Positions 32,167-41,497 of a stretch of DNA of 64,000 nt are shown one piece after another. Location of the stretch: contig JABTUC010000001.1 of assembly GCA_015075545.1 (NCBI GenBank), positions 1,173,506-1,237,505 of the forward strand, in the 5' to 3' direction. The translations under genes were made by a program, and so were the position numbers. How positions within the stretch are numbered: the stretch's first letter is position 1; every line of letters starts with the position of its first letter. This DNA comes from Ideonella sp. Lineage in GTDB: Bacteria; Pseudomonadota; Gammaproteobacteria; Burkholderiales; Burkholderiaceae_C. Under the pieces are notes generated by a model. It saw only the letters and a program-made list of their open reading frames with translations, was not told the DNA's origin and ran no database searches.

Positions 32167-34314
32167 TCAGTCGGCGAAGGCCTTCCCCTCCACCGCCATC
32201 CTCACCACCACCGCCGCCGGCTCGAACCGCGCCCCATACTTCTTCGCCAGCTCGCGCGCTCGCTCCACGAACCGCTTGGGCCCATACGCGTTGATGAACT
32301 GCAGCGCGCCGCCCTGGAACGGCGCGAAGCCCCAGCCGAAGATCGAACCGATATTGGCGTCGGCCACCGAGCGCACCACGTTCTCTTCGACGCAGCGCGC
32401 GGCCTCGTTGGCCTGGGCGAACATCAGGCGGTCGATCAGCTCCTGCTGGCTCGGCTGCTCGGGCTTCGGCGGGTACATCCTGGTGAGTTCGGACCACAGG
32501 CTCTTGCTCTTGCCGTCGGCGCCCTGGCCCCAGTCGTAGAAGCCCTTGCCGGCCTTCTTGCCGACGCGGCCGATCTCGCACATCTGGCGCACCACGCTCG
32601 CGCCCGGGTGCTCGGCGTAGGTCTTGCCCTCGGCGGCGAGATCCTTGCGCGTCTGCTCCTGCACGTGCAGGCTCAGGCTGAGGCTCACCTCGTCTTGCAG
32701 CGCCAGCGGCGGCATCGGCATGCCGGCCTGCAGGCCCGCCTGCTCGATGCTTCGCGGGTGCACGCCCTCCTTGAGCATCGCGATGCCTTCGGTGATGTAG
32801 GTGGCGAAGACGCGGCTGGTGTAGAAGCCGCGCGAGTCGTTCACCACGATCGGCGTCTTGCCGATCTGCAGCACGTAGTCGAAGCCCTTGGCGAGCGTGT
32901 CGTCGCTGGTCTCCTTGCCGACGATGATCTCCACCAGCGGCATCTTGTCCACCGGGCTGAAGAAGTGCAGGCCGATGAACTGCCCGGGCCGCACGCTGGC
33001 CTTGGCCAGGCCCGTGATCGGCAGCGTGCTGGTGTTGGAGGCGAACGTGGCGCCGCTGGCGAGCTGCGCCTCGGCCTTCTTGGTGACCTCGGCCTTCACC
33101 GCCCGGTCTTCGAACACGGCTTCGATCACGAGGTCGCAGCCTTTGAGGTCGTCGAAGCGGGTGGTGGCGTGGATCCTGCCCAGCAACGCGTCGCGCTTCT
33201 CGGGCGTGCTCCTGCCCTTCTTGATGGCAGCGTCGAGCAGGCCTCGCGAATAGCCAAGCCCCTTGTCGGCCAGCGCCTGCGTGGTGTCGAGCAGCACCAC
33301 GTCGATGCCGGCGCGCGCCGACACGTACGCGATGCCGCCGCCCATCATGCCGGCGCCGAGGATTCCGAGCTTCTTCACCTTGCCCGCCGCCGGGCCCCTG
33401 GGGCGCGACGCGCCCTTCTTGATGGCGTTGAGCTGGTACCACAGCGTGTTGATCATGTTCTTCGATGCCTGGCTCGTCACGCAGGCGGCGAAGTAGCGGC
33501 TCTCGACCTCGCACGCGGAGTCGAAGTCGAGCAGCCCGCCCTCGAACACGCAGCTCATGATGTGCTCGACTGCCGGGTAGTTGCCGTAGCTCTTGGCCGC
33601 CGCGATGCTGGGCGCGATGGCCCAGAGCTGCCTGGCGGCCTCGCTGCGGCTGTCGCCGCCAGGCCACTTGAACTTCGGGTTGTCCCACGGCTGCTGCGCC
33701 TTCGGGTTGGCGGTGATCCAGGCCTTGGCCTTGGCCATCAGATCGGCGCGGTCGGCTGCGGTGTCGGCCAGCAGGCCCATCTGCCTGGCCTTGGCCGGCG
33801 CGATGTCGTTGCCTTCGGCGCAGATCTGCAGGCCCTGCTGCAGGCCCAGCAGCCGCGGCAGCCGCTGCGTGCCGCCGCCGCCGGGCAGCAGCCCCAGCTT
33901 GACCTCGGGCTGACCGAGCTTGAGCCTGGGGTCGTCGATGGCGATGCGCGCGTGGCAGGCGAGCGCGATCTCGAGCCCGCCGCCGAGCGCGTGGCCGTTG
34001 ATCGCGGCCACCACCGGCTTGCCCTGCAGCTCCATCTGGCGCAGCACGCGCTTCATCGCCATGCTGCCTTCGTAGGGTTCTTCGGGCTTGGTCCACTTGC
34101 TCATGCGGTCGAGGTCGCCGCCGGCGCAGAAGTCGGCCTTGCCGCTGGTGAGCACCATGCCCTTCGCAGCGGGGTCGGCGAGCTTCTCGAGCGCCGCCTG
34201 GATGCCCGCCATCAGCTCGTCGCCCACCACGTTCATCGGGCGGCCGGGCAGGTTCATCGTCGCGACGAGGATGCCGTCGCTGCCGAGTTCGAGGGTGACT
34301 GCTGGGTTGCTCAT
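32167..34314 (-). CDS. fadB: Multifunctional fatty-acid oxidation protein (enoyl-CoA hydratase/3-hydroxyacyl-CoA dehydrogenase)
   Basis: A 715-residue FadB/FadJ-type protein catalysing the second and third steps of beta-oxidation. The N-terminal crotonase part shows [20 protein letters not shown] and [20 protein letters not shown], with both catalytic Glu. The dehydrogenase part begins [20 protein letters not shown] and has [20 protein letters not shown] with the catalytic His, then the C-terminal [20 protein letters not shown]. It is the last gene of a minus-strand operon and starts 10 bp after the thiolase stop. Together they form the usual alpha/beta trifunctional pair. Confidence 0.95.
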   Translation of the reverse strand: MSNPAVTLELGSDGILVATMNLPGRPMNVVGDELMAGIQAALEKLADPAAKGMVLTSGKADFCAGGDLDRMSKWTKPEEPYEGSMAMKRVLRQMELQGKPVVAAINGHALGGGLEIALACHARIAIDDPRLKLGQPEVKLGLLPGGGGTQRLPRLLGLQQGLQICAEGNDIAPAKARQMGLLADTAADRADLMAKAKAWITANPKAQQPWDNPKFKWPGGDSRSEAARQLWAIAPSIAAAKSYGNYPAVEHIMSCVFEGGLLDFDSACEVESRYFAACVTSQASKNMINTLWYQLNAIKKGASRPRGPAAGKVKKLGILGAGMMGGGIAYVSARAGIDVVLLDTTQALADKGLGYSRGLLDAAIKKGRSTPEKRDALLGRIHATTRFDDLKGCDLVIEAVFEDRAVKAEVTKKAEAQLASGATFASNTSTLPITGLAKASVRPGQFIGLHFFSPVDKMPLVEIIVGKETSDDTLAKGFDYVLQIGKTPIVVNDSRGFYTSRVFATYITEGIAMLKEGVHPRSIEQAGLQAGMPMPPLALQDEVSLSLSLHVQEQTRKDLAAEGKTYAEHPGASVVRQMCEIGRVGKKAGKGFYDWGQGADGKSKSLWSELTRMYPPKPEQPSQQELIDRLMFAQANEAARCVEENVVRSVADANIGSIFGWGFAPFQGGALQFINAYGPKRFVERARELAKKYGARFEPAAVVVRMAVEGKAFAD

Positions 34315-34324
34315 GGTGTTGCCC

Positions 34325-35530
34325 TCAAACGCGCTCGATGATGGTGGCGATGCCCATGCCGCCGCCGACGCACAGCGTGGCGAGGCCGGTGTTCAGATTG
34401 CGGCGCTCCAGCTCGTCGAGCAAGGTGCCGAGGATGATGCAGCCGGTGGCGCCGAGCGGGTGGCCCATCGCGATGGCGCCGCCGTTGACGTTGACCCGGT
34501 CGAGCTCGACGCCGAGGTTGCGCGCGGTCTGCATCGGCACCACCGCGAACGCCTCGTTGATCTCGAACAGGTCGATGTCCTTCGCCGACATCCTGGCCTT
34601 GGCCAGCGCCTTGCGGCACGCCGGCGTGGGCCCGGTGAGCATGATGGTGGGCTCGCTGCCGATCACCGCCGCGGCGCGGATGCGTGCGCGCGCCTTCAGC
34701 CCCGCTCGTCTGCCGCCCTCGGCGCTGCCCACGAGCATCAGCGCCGCGCCGTCGACGATGCCGCTGGAGTTGCCGGCGTGGTGCACGTGGTTGATGCGCT
34801 CGACCGTGGTGTACTTGCGCAGCGCGGTGGCGTCGAAGCCCATCGCGCCGATGGTGACGAAGCTCGGCTCGAGCTTGGCCATCGCCTCGAGGCTGGCGTT
34901 GTCGCGGATCGTCTCGTCGCGGTCGAGCAGCGCGAGGCCGGCGATGTCCTTCACCGGGATCACGGCCTTCGCGAAGCGGCCTTCGGCACGCGCCGCCGAG
35001 GCGCGCTGGTGCGAATGCAGCGCGAAGGTGTCGACGTCGGTGCGGCTGAAGCCCTCCATCGTGGCGATCAGGTCGGCGCCGATGCCTTGCGGCACGAAGC
35101 CGAGCTTGGCGTTGATGCGCGGGTCCATCGCCCAGGCACCGCCGTCGGAGCCCATCTTCCAGCGGCTCATGCTCTCGACGCCGCCGCCGACCACCAGGTC
35201 TTCGAAACCGCTGGCCACCTTGGCCGCGGCGAGGTTGACGCTCTCGAGGCCCGAGGCGCAGAAGCGGCTCTGCGTGACGCCGGCGCAGGTCTGCGCCCAG
35301 TCGGCGTCGAGCACCGCGGTGCGCGCGATGTCGGCGCCCTGCTCGCCCACCGGCGTGACGCAGCCGAGCACCACGTCGTCGACCAGCGAGGTGTCGAGGG
35401 CGTTGCGGCGCTCCATTTCTTTCAGCAGCGTGCGCAGCAGCCACACCGGCGTGGCCTGGTGCAGGCCGCCGTCCTTCTTGCCCTTGCCGCGCGGCGTGCG
35501 CAGGTGGTCGTAGATGTAGGCGTCGCTCAT
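34325..35530 (-). CDS. fadA: Acetyl-CoA C-acyltransferase (thiolase)
   Basis: A 401-residue thiolase catalysing the last, thiolytic step of beta-oxidation. The nucleophilic Cys is in [26 protein letters not shown] follows, and the base pair is in [14 protein letters not shown] (His) and [11 protein letters not shown] (Cys). The ATG at 35530 follows GGAGC. It is encoded directly upstream of the fadB-type gene and downstream of the aldehyde dehydrogenase (50 bp gap) in the same operon. Confidence 0.95.
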   Translation of the reverse strand: MSDAYIYDHLRTPRGKGKKDGGLHQATPVWLLRTLLKEMERRNALDTSLVDDVVLGCVTPVGEQGADIARTAVLDADWAQTCAGVTQSRFCASGLESVNLAAAKVASGFEDLVVGGGVESMSRWKMGSDGGAWAMDPRINAKLGFVPQGIGADLIATMEGFSRTDVDTFALHSHQRASAARAEGRFAKAVIPVKDIAGLALLDRDETIRDNASLEAMAKLEPSFVTIGAMGFDATALRKYTTVERINHVHHAGNSSGIVDGAALMLVGSAEGGRRAGLKARARIRAAAVIGSEPTIMLTGPTPACRKALAKARMSAKDIDLFEINEAFAVVPMQTARNLGVELDRVNVNGGAIAMGHPLGATGCIILGTLLDELERRNLNTGLATLCVGGGMGIATIIERV

Positions 35531-35580
35531 TGCTGGAGCTCCTTCAGTAGACGCATGGGGTGGATTGACGAAGCAGGTCG

Positions 35581-37002
35581 CTACTTGATCAGAAACTTCA
35601 GCAGCGCATTCATCCGCGCCCCGTACGGCGGGCCGAAGAATTTCAGTGCCGACACCGGCGCCTGGCGGAACACCGGGCGCAGCTTGGAGAAGGTCTCGAA
35701 GCCCTCGCGGCCGTGGTAGTGGCCCATGCCCGACGGGCCGACGCCGCCGAACGGCAGATCGTGCTGGGCCACATGGAACAGCGCGTCGTTGACCGACACG
35801 CCGCCCGACATCACCTGGTCGAGCACGCGCTGCACGAACGCCTCGCTCTTGCTGAACGGGTACACCGCGAGCGGGCGGTCGCCGTCGTTGATCGTGGCGA
35901 TCACGTCGTCGAGCGACTGATATGGCCGCAGCGGCAGGATGGGGCCGAAGATCTCGCGCTGCATCAGCGCGCTGTCGGCCGGTGCGTCGAGCACGACATG
36001 GGGCGCGATCTTTCGTGTGGCGGCGTCGAACGTGGGCCCCGGCAGCAGCGGGATCACGCGTGCGCCTCGCCCACTCGCCTCGTCGAGCGCACCGAGCAGG
36101 CGCGCGAACGACTTGCGGTCGATGATCGAGGTGTAGTCGCTCGACGCGATCGACTTGTACATGCGCGGCACGATAGCCTGCGCCAGGCTGACGAACTCGT
36201 CGATCTTGTCGGCCGGCAGCCAGACGTGGTCGACCGTGGTGCAGATCTGCCCGGCGTTCATGCACTTGGCGTACAGGATGCGCTCGGCCGCGGTGGCGAG
36301 CGGAAAGTCGCTCGCCACGATGGCCGGCGACTTGCCGCCCAGCTCGAGCGTCACCGGACACAGATTCTTCGCTGCGGCGGCCATCACGGCGCGGCCGGTG
36401 GTGCCCGAGCCGGTGAACAGCAGGTGGTCGAACGGCAACTGCGAGAACGCGACGCCGACGCCGCCGGTCTCGTCGAAGAACTGCAGCTTCTCGGGCGGAA
36501 AGTACGACGGCACCTTGTCGATCAGCAGCGCGGCGAGGTGGCGCGAGTTCTCGCTCAGTTTGACCATCGCGCGGTTGCCGGCGGCGAAGATCGCGCTCAG
36601 CGGCACGAAGCTCAGGTTGACCGGGAAGTTCCACGGCACGATCACGCCCACCACGCCCAGCGGCTGCGGAATCACCGAGTTGCGCGCGAACGGAAACGTG
36701 ATCCAGTCGGCGGCGCGGCGCTGCACGCGCATCCACGACTTGAGGTGCTTCAGCGCGTGGCCGATGCCGTCGAGCGCCGGCACCAGCTCGGCCAGCCGCG
36801 TCTCGTGGCGCGATCGGTGGCCGTAGTCGGCGCTGATGGCATCGGCGATCGCCTGCTGGTGGTCGCGCAGAAACGCCTGCAGGCGCAACAGATCCTCGCG
36901 CCGCTCCCGATGGCTCGGCACGGGGTGCGCATGGTAGGCAGCGCGTTGCAGCGCCAGCGCGGCGCCGAGGCGCTCGCTCAGAGGAAGATCGGAGGTGTCC
37001 AT
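35581..37002 (-). CDS. Aldehyde dehydrogenase, coniferyl-aldehyde-dehydrogenase-like
   Basis: A 473-residue NAD(P)-dependent aldehyde dehydrogenase. It has the cofactor region VVGVIVPWNFPVNLSFVPLS, the general-base Glu in VTLELGGKSPAIV and the nucleophilic Cys in NAGQICTTVDHVWLP, then GGVSVNDALFHVAQHDLPFG and the long tail LKFFGPPYGARMNALLKFLI. These C-terminal features are those of the CalB/coniferyl aldehyde or long-chain fatty aldehyde subgroup. Within a beta-oxidation operon a fatty aldehyde or phenylpropanoid aldehyde is a likely substrate; this is inference. Confidence 0.9.
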   Translation of the reverse strand: MDTSDLPLSERLGAALALQRAAYHAHPVPSHRERREDLLRLQAFLRDHQQAIADAISADYGHRSRHETRLAELVPALDGIGHALKHLKSWMRVQRRAADWITFPFARNSVIPQPLGVVGVIVPWNFPVNLSFVPLSAIFAAGNRAMVKLSENSRHLAALLIDKVPSYFPPEKLQFFDETGGVGVAFSQLPFDHLLFTGSGTTGRAVMAAAAKNLCPVTLELGGKSPAIVASDFPLATAAERILYAKCMNAGQICTTVDHVWLPADKIDEFVSLAQAIVPRMYKSIASSDYTSIIDRKSFARLLGALDEASGRGARVIPLLPGPTFDAATRKIAPHVVLDAPADSALMQREIFGPILPLRPYQSLDDVIATINDGDRPLAVYPFSKSEAFVQRVLDQVMSGGVSVNDALFHVAQHDLPFGGVGPSGMGHYHGREGFETFSKLRPVFRQAPVSALKFFGPPYGARMNALLKFLIK

Positions 37003-37050
37003 CGCTTGCTCCTTGCTGCGCTCGGCCGGCAGCCGCCGAGCGGCGCGCGA

Positions 37051-38223
37051 TCACATCGACCGCGACGCCAGCTCCTTCATGATCTCGTTGGTGCCGCCGT
37101 AGATGCGCTGCACCCGCGCGTTGACGTACAGCTCGGCGATCGGGTACTCCATCATGTAGCCGTAGCCGCCGAAGAGCTGCAGGCACTCGTCCATCACCCT
37201 GCCCTGCTGTTCGGTAATCCAGGCCTTGGCCAGCGCGGCGCGCGCTGCGTCGAGCTCGCCTTTCAAGTGGGCGACCATGCAGGCGTCGGCGAACGCCCTC
37301 GCGGCCAGCACCGCGGCCTGCACCTCGGCGAGCTTGAAGCGCGTGTTCTGGAACTCCCAGATCGCCTGCCCGAACGCCTTGCGCTGCTTGACGTAGGCGA
37401 GCGTGTCGTCGAGCGCGCGCTCCATCGCCGCCACACCCTGCAGGCAGATCTGCAGCCGCTCCTGCGGCAGTTGCTGCATGAGCTGGATGAAGCCCTGGCC
37501 TTCGCGGCCGCCGATCAGATTGTCGGCCGGCACGCGCACGTCGTCGAAGAACAGCTCGCTCGTGTCCTGCGACTTCAGCCCCACCTTGTCGAGCCGCCGG
37601 CCGCGGCGAAAGCCCGGCGTGGAGTTGCGCTCGCCGAGCGAGTCGGTCTCGACCACGATCAGCGAGGTGCCCTTGGCGCCGAGCGAGCGGTCGGTCTTGC
37701 AGACGACGATGATGACGTTGGCGTTCTGGCCGTTGGTGATGAAGGTCTTGGAGCCGTTGATCACGTAGTGGTCGCCGTCGCGGACGGCGCTGGTGCGCAC
37801 CGCCTGCAGGTCGCTGCCGGTGCCCGGCTCGGTCATCGCGATCGCGCCGACGAACTCGCCGCTCGCCATCTTGGGCAGCCAGCGGCGCTTCTGCGCCTCG
37901 GTGCCGCACTCGTAGAAGTACGGCGCGACGATCGCCGAGTGCAGCCCGCCGCCGAAACCCGACAGCACCGCGCGCGAGGCTTCCATGAAGATCACCGCGT
38001 CGTGGCCGAAGTCGCCGCCGGCGCCGCCGTACTGCGCCGGCGTGCTGGCGCAAAGCAGGCCGTTGGCGCCGGCCTCGCGCCAGGTGTCGAGCGGCATCTG
38101 GCCTTCTTCGCGCCACTTCGCGGCCTGTGGCACCCAGCGCTCGCGGAAGAAGCGCGCGGCGCTCTCCTGCAACATGCGGTGCTCGTCGCTCATCCACGCC
38201 GACGGAAAGTTCGCCAGGCTCAT
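37051..38223 (-). CDS. Acyl-CoA dehydrogenase
   Basis: A 390-residue FAD-dependent dehydrogenase for the first step of beta-oxidation. It shows AIAMTEPGTGSDLQAVRTSA, INGSKTFITNGQNANVIIVV, QERLQICLQGVAAMERALDD, then QLFGGYGYMMEYPIAELYVN and RIYGGTNEIMKELASRS. The TNEI Glu is the position of the catalytic base in many family members. The start overlaps the merR stop by four bases (ATGA), which places regulator and enzyme in one transcript. Confidence 0.93.
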   Translation of the reverse strand: MSLANFPSAWMSDEHRMLQESAARFFRERWVPQAAKWREEGQMPLDTWREAGANGLLCASTPAQYGGAGGDFGHDAVIFMEASRAVLSGFGGGLHSAIVAPYFYECGTEAQKRRWLPKMASGEFVGAIAMTEPGTGSDLQAVRTSAVRDGDHYVINGSKTFITNGQNANVIIVVCKTDRSLGAKGTSLIVVETDSLGERNSTPGFRRGRRLDKVGLKSQDTSELFFDDVRVPADNLIGGREGQGFIQLMQQLPQERLQICLQGVAAMERALDDTLAYVKQRKAFGQAIWEFQNTRFKLAEVQAAVLAARAFADACMVAHLKGELDAARAALAKAWITEQQGRVMDECLQLFGGYGYMMEYPIAELYVNARVQRIYGGTNEIMKELASRSM

Positions 38224-38693
38224 GACTTGCCCAGCGTGCGGCGCACGGTGTCGTTGATCACGCGCAGTTCGGCCAGCGTGGCGTCGATGTGAGCGCGCTT
38301 GGCCTCGAACGCGGCAATCGCCTTGTCGGTGCGCGCGAGCAGCCAGCGTGCCTGCTGCACGCGGCCCTCGCCGTGCGCCCCGTACAGGTCGAGAAAGGTC
38401 TTGATCTCCGCCAGCGGCGCACCGATCGCCTTGCTGCGAACGATCAGCGCCAGGCGCGTGCGGTCGCGCCGGGTGTAGATGCGCGTGTGGTTGACGCGGC
38501 GCGGCGCGAGCAGCCCCTTGTCTTCGTAGAAGCGCAGCGCGCGCGGCGTGAGGCCGAACTCGGCGCACAGCTCGCCGATGCCATAGAGCTCATCGGCGGC
38601 GCCGCTGTCACGGTGCGACTCGACTGCCGCCTTGGCGTCGTGCGATGCGCCGTGCGCGCCCGAGCGCTTGCTGCGAACCAGGGTCTCGGCCAC
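38220..38693 (-). CDS. MerR-family regulator (LiuR-like)
   Basis: A 157-residue regulator starting with GTG at 38693 behind AAAGAGG. After a variable N-terminal 30 residues comes the MerR DNA-binding domain (GIGELCAEFGLTPRALRFYE, DKGLLAPRRVNHTRIYTRRD). A dimerisation helix and a short effector region follow. It has no Cys ligands of metal-sensing MerR proteins. Placement inside a beta-oxidation operon, and a palindrome of the ACGTnnACGT kind upstream, suggest a LiuR-type repressor of branched-chain or fatty acid degradation. That subgroup assignment is inferred. Confidence 0.85.
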   Translation of the reverse strand: MAETLVRSKRSGAHGASHDAKAAVESHRDSGAADELYGIGELCAEFGLTPRALRFYEDKGLLAPRRVNHTRIYTRRDRTRLALIVRSKAIGAPLAEIKTFLDLYGAHGEGRVQQARWLLARTDKAIAAFEAKRAHIDATLAELRVINDTVRRTLGKS

Positions 38694-38704
38694 CGGCGCC
38701 TCTT

Positions 38705-39001
38705 TCAGAAGATGCTCTGCAGCTTGAGCGCGACGCCCATGTCGCCGCTGACCTGGATGCGGCCGCTCATGAACGCGGTGGTGGGGTTGAGCTCGCCGCC
38801 GATCAGCTCGCCCAGGGTGCTCACGTCGCAGGCGATGGTGCAGTCGGTGTCGCGGCCGGCGTTGTCGACCGTGTTGGCGCCCGCCGCGCCGTCGATCACC
38901 ACGACGCCGGCGTCGCCGCAATCGAACTTGAGCGTCGCGCCGAGGCTTTTCGCGGCGCCGGCCTTGCTGCGCAGCAGGTGGGTGGCGGTGGGCAGATCCA
39001 T
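38705..39001 (-). CDS. SCP2 sterol-carrier-like lipid-binding protein
   Basis: A 98-residue protein, MDLPTATHLLRSKAGAAKSL, with the SCP2 fold signature: LKFDCGDAGVVVIDG, DCTIACDVSTLGELIGGELN, and the tail TTAFMSGRIQVSGDMGVALK followed by LQSIF. Such small proteins bind hydrophobic acyl chains and often accompany beta-oxidation genes. GGAGAG precedes the ATG at 39001. It is the first gene of the minus-strand operon, 11 bp before merR. Confidence 0.85.
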   Translation of the reverse strand: MDLPTATHLLRSKAGAAKSLGATLKFDCGDAGVVVIDGAAGANTVDNAGRDTDCTIACDVSTLGELIGGELNPTTAFMSGRIQVSGDMGVALKLQSIF

Positions 39002-39082
39002 CGGCGCTCTCCGGTCGGGGGTGCGGCGATGCGGCTCGCCGATGCGGGCGATCATACGCTCGCGATCCCCTAACCGGAAGCC

Positions 39083-39113
39083 GATTGACGTTAACGTCAC
39101 CCTGCGGCCTAAT
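39083..39113 (+). promoter_or_regulatory. MerR-type promoter/operator with perfect palindrome
   Basis: TTGACG (39083-39088) and TAATTC (39108-39113) are separated by 19 bases, the elongated spacer typical of MerR-controlled promoters. The perfect 14-base palindrome TGACGTTAACGTCA (39084-39097) overlaps the -35. It lies between the divergent SCP2-merR operon and the acyl-CoA dehydrogenase at 39142, so it could control both. Its ACGTTAACGT core resembles LiuR sites as I remember them. Confidence 0.7.
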
Positions 39114-39141
39114 TCGCGACCGTCCCCCGCCCGAGGCCGCC

Positions 39142-40299
39142 ATGAAGTTCACCCCCGAGCACGAGCAGATCCGCGACACCGTCAAGCGTTTCGTCGTCAA
39201 CGAGATCAACCCGCACGTGCCCGAATGGGAGCGCGCGCAGCAGTACCCGGCGCACCAGGTGATGAAGCGGCTCGGCGAGCTGGGCCTGCTGGGCTTGAAG
39301 TACCCCGAGGCCTACGGCGGCGCCAACCTCGACTTCAGCTACTCGATGGTGATGGCCGAGGCGCTGGGGCATTGCAACTGCGGCGGCGTGCCGATGTCGA
39401 TCGGCGTGCAGACCGACATGGCCACGCCGGCGCTGGCGCGCTTCGGCAGCGACGATCTGCGCAAGCAGTACCTGGCGCCGGCGATCGCCGGCCAGATGGT
39501 GAGCTGCATCGGCGTCAGCGAGGCCGGCGGCGGGTCGGACGTGGCGGCGATCAAGACCACCGCGCGCAAGGATGGCGACGACTACGTCATCGACGGCAGC
39601 AAGATGTGGATCACCAACGGCCTGCAGGCCGACTGGTGCTGCCTGCTGGCCAATACCAGTGCCGAAGGCGGCCCGCACAAGAACAAGAGCCTGATCGTCG
39701 TGCCGATGGACGCCAAGGGCATCAGCAAGCAGAAGATCCACAAGATCGGCATGTGGTCGAGCGACACCGCGCAACTATTCTTCGACAACGTGCGCGTGCC
39801 GCGGCGCAACCTGGTCGGCCAGGAGGGCATGGGCTTCGTCTACCAGATGATGCAGTTCCAGGAGGAGCGCCTGTGGGCCGCGGCGTCGAACATCACCGGC
39901 CTGGACCTGACGATCGACCAGACCATCGAGTACACGCGGCAGCGCCAGGCGTTCGGCAAGAGCATCCTCGACAACCAGGTGGTGCACTTTCGGCTGGCCG
40001 AGCTGCGCACCGAGGTCGAGGCGCTGCGTGCCCTCACCTACCGCGCCGTCGAGCTGTACACCGCGGGCAAGGACGTCACCAAGCTGGCGTCGATGGCCAA
40101 GCTCAAGTGCGGGCGGCTCAGTCGCGAGGTCAACGACGCCTGCCTGCAGTACTGGGGCGGCATGGGTTTCACGTGGGACAACCCGGTGTCGCAGGCGTTC
40201 CGCGACGGGCGGCTCGGCTCGATCGGCGGCGGCGCCGACGAGGTGATGCTCGGCATCATCTGCAAGCTCGAGGGCACGCTGCCCAAGGGCACGCACTGA
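39142..40299 (+). CDS. Acyl-CoA dehydrogenase (divergent copy)
   Basis: A 385-residue FAD enzyme starting MKFTPEHEQIRDTVKRFVVN. It has CIGVSEAGGGSDVAAIKTTA, IDGSKMWITNGLQADWCCLL, QFQEERLWAAASNITGLDLT, LQYWGGMGFTWDNPVSQAFR and GGGADEVMLGIICKLEG. The GADE Glu takes the position of the usual TNEI base. It is related to citronellyl-CoA or isovaleryl-type dehydrogenases, but the substrate cannot be fixed. It is transcribed away from the main operon, across a palindromic operator. Confidence 0.93.
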   Translation: MKFTPEHEQIRDTVKRFVVNEINPHVPEWERAQQYPAHQVMKRLGELGLLGLKYPEAYGGANLDFSYSMVMAEALGHCNCGGVPMSIGVQTDMATPALARFGSDDLRKQYLAPAIAGQMVSCIGVSEAGGGSDVAAIKTTARKDGDDYVIDGSKMWITNGLQADWCCLLANTSAEGGPHKNKSLIVVPMDAKGISKQKIHKIGMWSSDTAQLFFDNVRVPRRNLVGQEGMGFVYQMMQFQEERLWAAASNITGLDLTIDQTIEYTRQRQAFGKSILDNQVVHFRLAELRTEVEALRALTYRAVELYTAGKDVTKLASMAKLKCGRLSREVNDACLQYWGGMGFTWDNPVSQAFRDGRLGSIGGGADEVMLGIICKLEGTLPKGTH

Positions 40300-40376
40300 C
40301 GCGCGCCGTCAGTGCCGAACGCGCCGGTGATCGGCGGCCCGAAGCGGTGCCCGGGATCGGCGGCCTATCATCGGTC

Positions 40377-41489
40377 ATGAACCGCTCCGTCTCCAGACGC
40401 GCCCTGTGGCTGCTGGCTGCCGGATTGACACTGCTCGTCATCGGCTGGATGTGGCCGTTCGCTGCAACCAACGGCCGCCCCGATGCCGTCCCGCGCGCGA
40501 TCACGCCGCGCGGGCCACTGGCCGCCGAAGAGATCGCGAACATCGAGATCTTCAAGCGGGTGTCGCCGTCGGTGGTCCACATCACCACGCTCGAGCTGCA
40601 GCGTGAGCTGTTCTCGCGCAACACGCAGGAGGTGCCCAGCGGCACCGGCAGCGGCTTCATCTGGGACGACGCCGGCCACATCGTCACCAACTTCCACGTG
40701 ATCCGGGGCGCGAACGCGGCACGCGTGACGCTGGCCGACCAGAGCTCGTACTCGGCCAAGCTGGTCGGCGCGTTTCCCGACGGCGACCTCGCGGTGCTGC
40801 GCATCGACGCGCCGAAGGACAAGCTGCCACCGATCCCGATCGGCAGCAGCCGCGACCTGCAGGTGGGCCAGCGCGTGTACGCGATCGGCAACCCGTTCGG
40901 GCTCGACCAGACTCTGACCACCGGCATCGTCAGCGCGCTCAACCGCGAGATCGAAGCGTTCAACAACCGCACGATCCGCGGCGTGATCCAGACCGACGCC
41001 GCGATCAACCCGGGTAACTCCGGCGGCCCGCTGCTCGACTCGGCCGGCCGGTTGATCGGCGTCAACTCGCAGATCGCCAGCCCGAGCGGCGCCAACGCGG
41101 GCATCGGCTTCGCGATCCCGGTCGACGATGTCAACCGCGTCGTGCCGCGGCTGATCCGCGATGGCCGCATCGTGCGGCCGGCGCTGGGCATCTCGGCGCT
41201 GCCCGACAGCGTGCGCGAGGCGCTCAAGCTGCCCAGGGGCGTGGCCATCGTCGGCCTCACCGCCGGCGGGCCGGCGGCGCGCGCCGACCTGCGGCCGTTT
41301 CGTCGCGCCGACGACGGCGCCATCGTGCAGGGCGACGTCATCACCGCCGTCAATGGCATGCCGATCGCCAGCCTCGACGACCTGCTGGCGCAGCTCGAGC
41401 GACATCAGGCCGGCGACCGCGTCACGCTGACGCTGTCGCGCGCCGGCAAGTCGCGCGAGCAGGCAGTGACACTGGCGGCCGCGCAGTAG
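40377..41489 (+). CDS. Membrane-anchored HtrA/DegS-like serine protease
   Basis: A 370-residue trypsin-fold protease with one PDZ domain. The N terminus MNRSVSRRALWLLAAGLTLL makes a single membrane anchor (residues about 8-26), so the enzyme faces the periplasm. The catalytic triad is His107 (IVTNFHVIRG), Asp137 (PDGDLAVLRI) and Ser215 (INPGNSGGPLL). The PDZ domain covers about 270-365 (GVAIVGLTAGGPAARADL). A DegS-like or stress-response protease role fits. It is convergent with the next gene, with an 8-bp gap. Confidence 0.92.
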   Translation: MNRSVSRRALWLLAAGLTLLVIGWMWPFAATNGRPDAVPRAITPRGPLAAEEIANIEIFKRVSPSVVHITTLELQRELFSRNTQEVPSGTGSGFIWDDAGHIVTNFHVIRGANAARVTLADQSSYSAKLVGAFPDGDLAVLRIDAPKDKLPPIPIGSSRDLQVGQRVYAIGNPFGLDQTLTTGIVSALNREIEAFNNRTIRGVIQTDAAINPGNSGGPLLDSAGRLIGVNSQIASPSGANAGIGFAIPVDDVNRVVPRLIRDGRIVRPALGISALPDSVREALKLPRGVAIVGLTAGGPAARADLRPFRRADDGAIVQGDVITAVNGMPIASLDDLLAQLERHQAGDRVTLTLSRAGKSREQAVTLAAAQ

Positions 41490-41497
41490 CTCTGGGG

